DNA of 64,000 nt from assembly GCF_014876185.1 (NCBI RefSeq), contig NZ_JADALJ010000001.1, forward strand, positions 2,709,501 through 2,773,500. Direction: 5' to 3'. The notes under the pieces were generated by a model that was not told where the DNA came from, searched no databases, and saw only the letters and a list, made by a program, of their open reading frames with translations. Every line of letters starts with the position of its first letter. The first letter of the stretch is position 1. The position numbers and the translations under genes were made by a program. The DNA comes from Rufibacter sp. LB8 (lineage in GTDB: Bacteria > Bacteroidota > Bacteroidia > Cytophagales > Hymenobacteraceae). This document shows, piece by piece, positions 63,976-64,000 of this stretch.

Positions 63976-64000
63976 ATGAAAAAACTCCTGTTGCTTCTAT
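63976..64000 (+). CDS. Start of an exported protein (cut by window end)
   Basis: The ATG at 63976 begins MKKLLLLL, a signal-peptide start, and the frame is open to the window end. Nothing more can be said. Confidence 0.45.

Noticed and set aside
1-64000. tRNA or rRNA genes
   Set aside because: The gaps were read for cloverleaf-like blocks (GGTTC-AnnCC) and rRNA landmarks; none was convincing, though a covariance search was not possible.

Overview
The window is chromosomal DNA of a member of the Bacteroidota, most likely order Cytophagales, family Hymenobacteraceae (Rufibacter/Pontibacter-like; the genus is a guess). The evidence is a type IX secretion (T9SS) C-terminal sorting domain on an amidase, a TonB receptor with a CarboxypepD_reg-like N-terminus, DUF349, DUF2795, DUF2188 and DUF2071 proteins, promoter-like TAnnTTTG boxes, and few Shine-Dalgarno sequences. 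No rRNA, tRNA, CRISPR, prophage or plasmid genes were found.

Layout. 0.3-7.3 kb: lipoprotein phosphoesterase, outer-membrane protein, hemJ, a SDYEK-repeat secreted protein, a first RAYT (REP-associated tyrosine transposase) cassette, hmgA and an HExxH protein. 7.5-14.5 kb: S41 protease, two paralogous exported proteins, zinc phospholipase C-like protein, GNAT, an AT-rich membrane protein and the def-ruvX pair. 14.6-26 kb: serine hydrolase, a two-domain M16 protease, a lipoprotein, a TonB receptor and a sorbosone/glucose dehydrogenase-like protein. 26-38 kb: a broken small lipoprotein, FrnE/DsbA-like protein, GH3 glycosidase, YhcH, AAA ATPase, VOC protein, T9SS amidase with a PD40 protein, and an MtfA-SEC-C protein. 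38-49 kb: DHFR-like, DUF1801, a GbsR-led four-gene cluster, a sensor kinase, YceI, an alpha/beta hydrolase and a second RAYT cassette. 50-64 kb: ettA, DUF349, a barrel protein, DUF2795, an ABC ATPase, ispD, a kinase/response-regulator pair, queA, a MacB-like permease and a LOG protein.

The genes are mostly housekeeping or envelope functions in short units. The striking content lies between them. About 38 copies of one roughly 38-bp palindrome (called PAL here; arms GTTTTCGGGCTC and GAGCCCGAAAAC around ATTTC-GAAAT) sit in most larger intergenic gaps, whatever the orientation of the neighbours. Several other repeat families are mixed in: two REP families, each bound to its own RAYT gene; a 60-162 bp long palindromic element (LPE); a structured repeat of about 350 bp (repeat A); a GAGAC...GTCTC hairpin; and pyrimidine-rich hairpins. 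Both RAYT loci have the same REP-RAYT-REP-small gene-REP plan with alternating REP orientation. These repeat systems are the best candidates for undescribed biology here.
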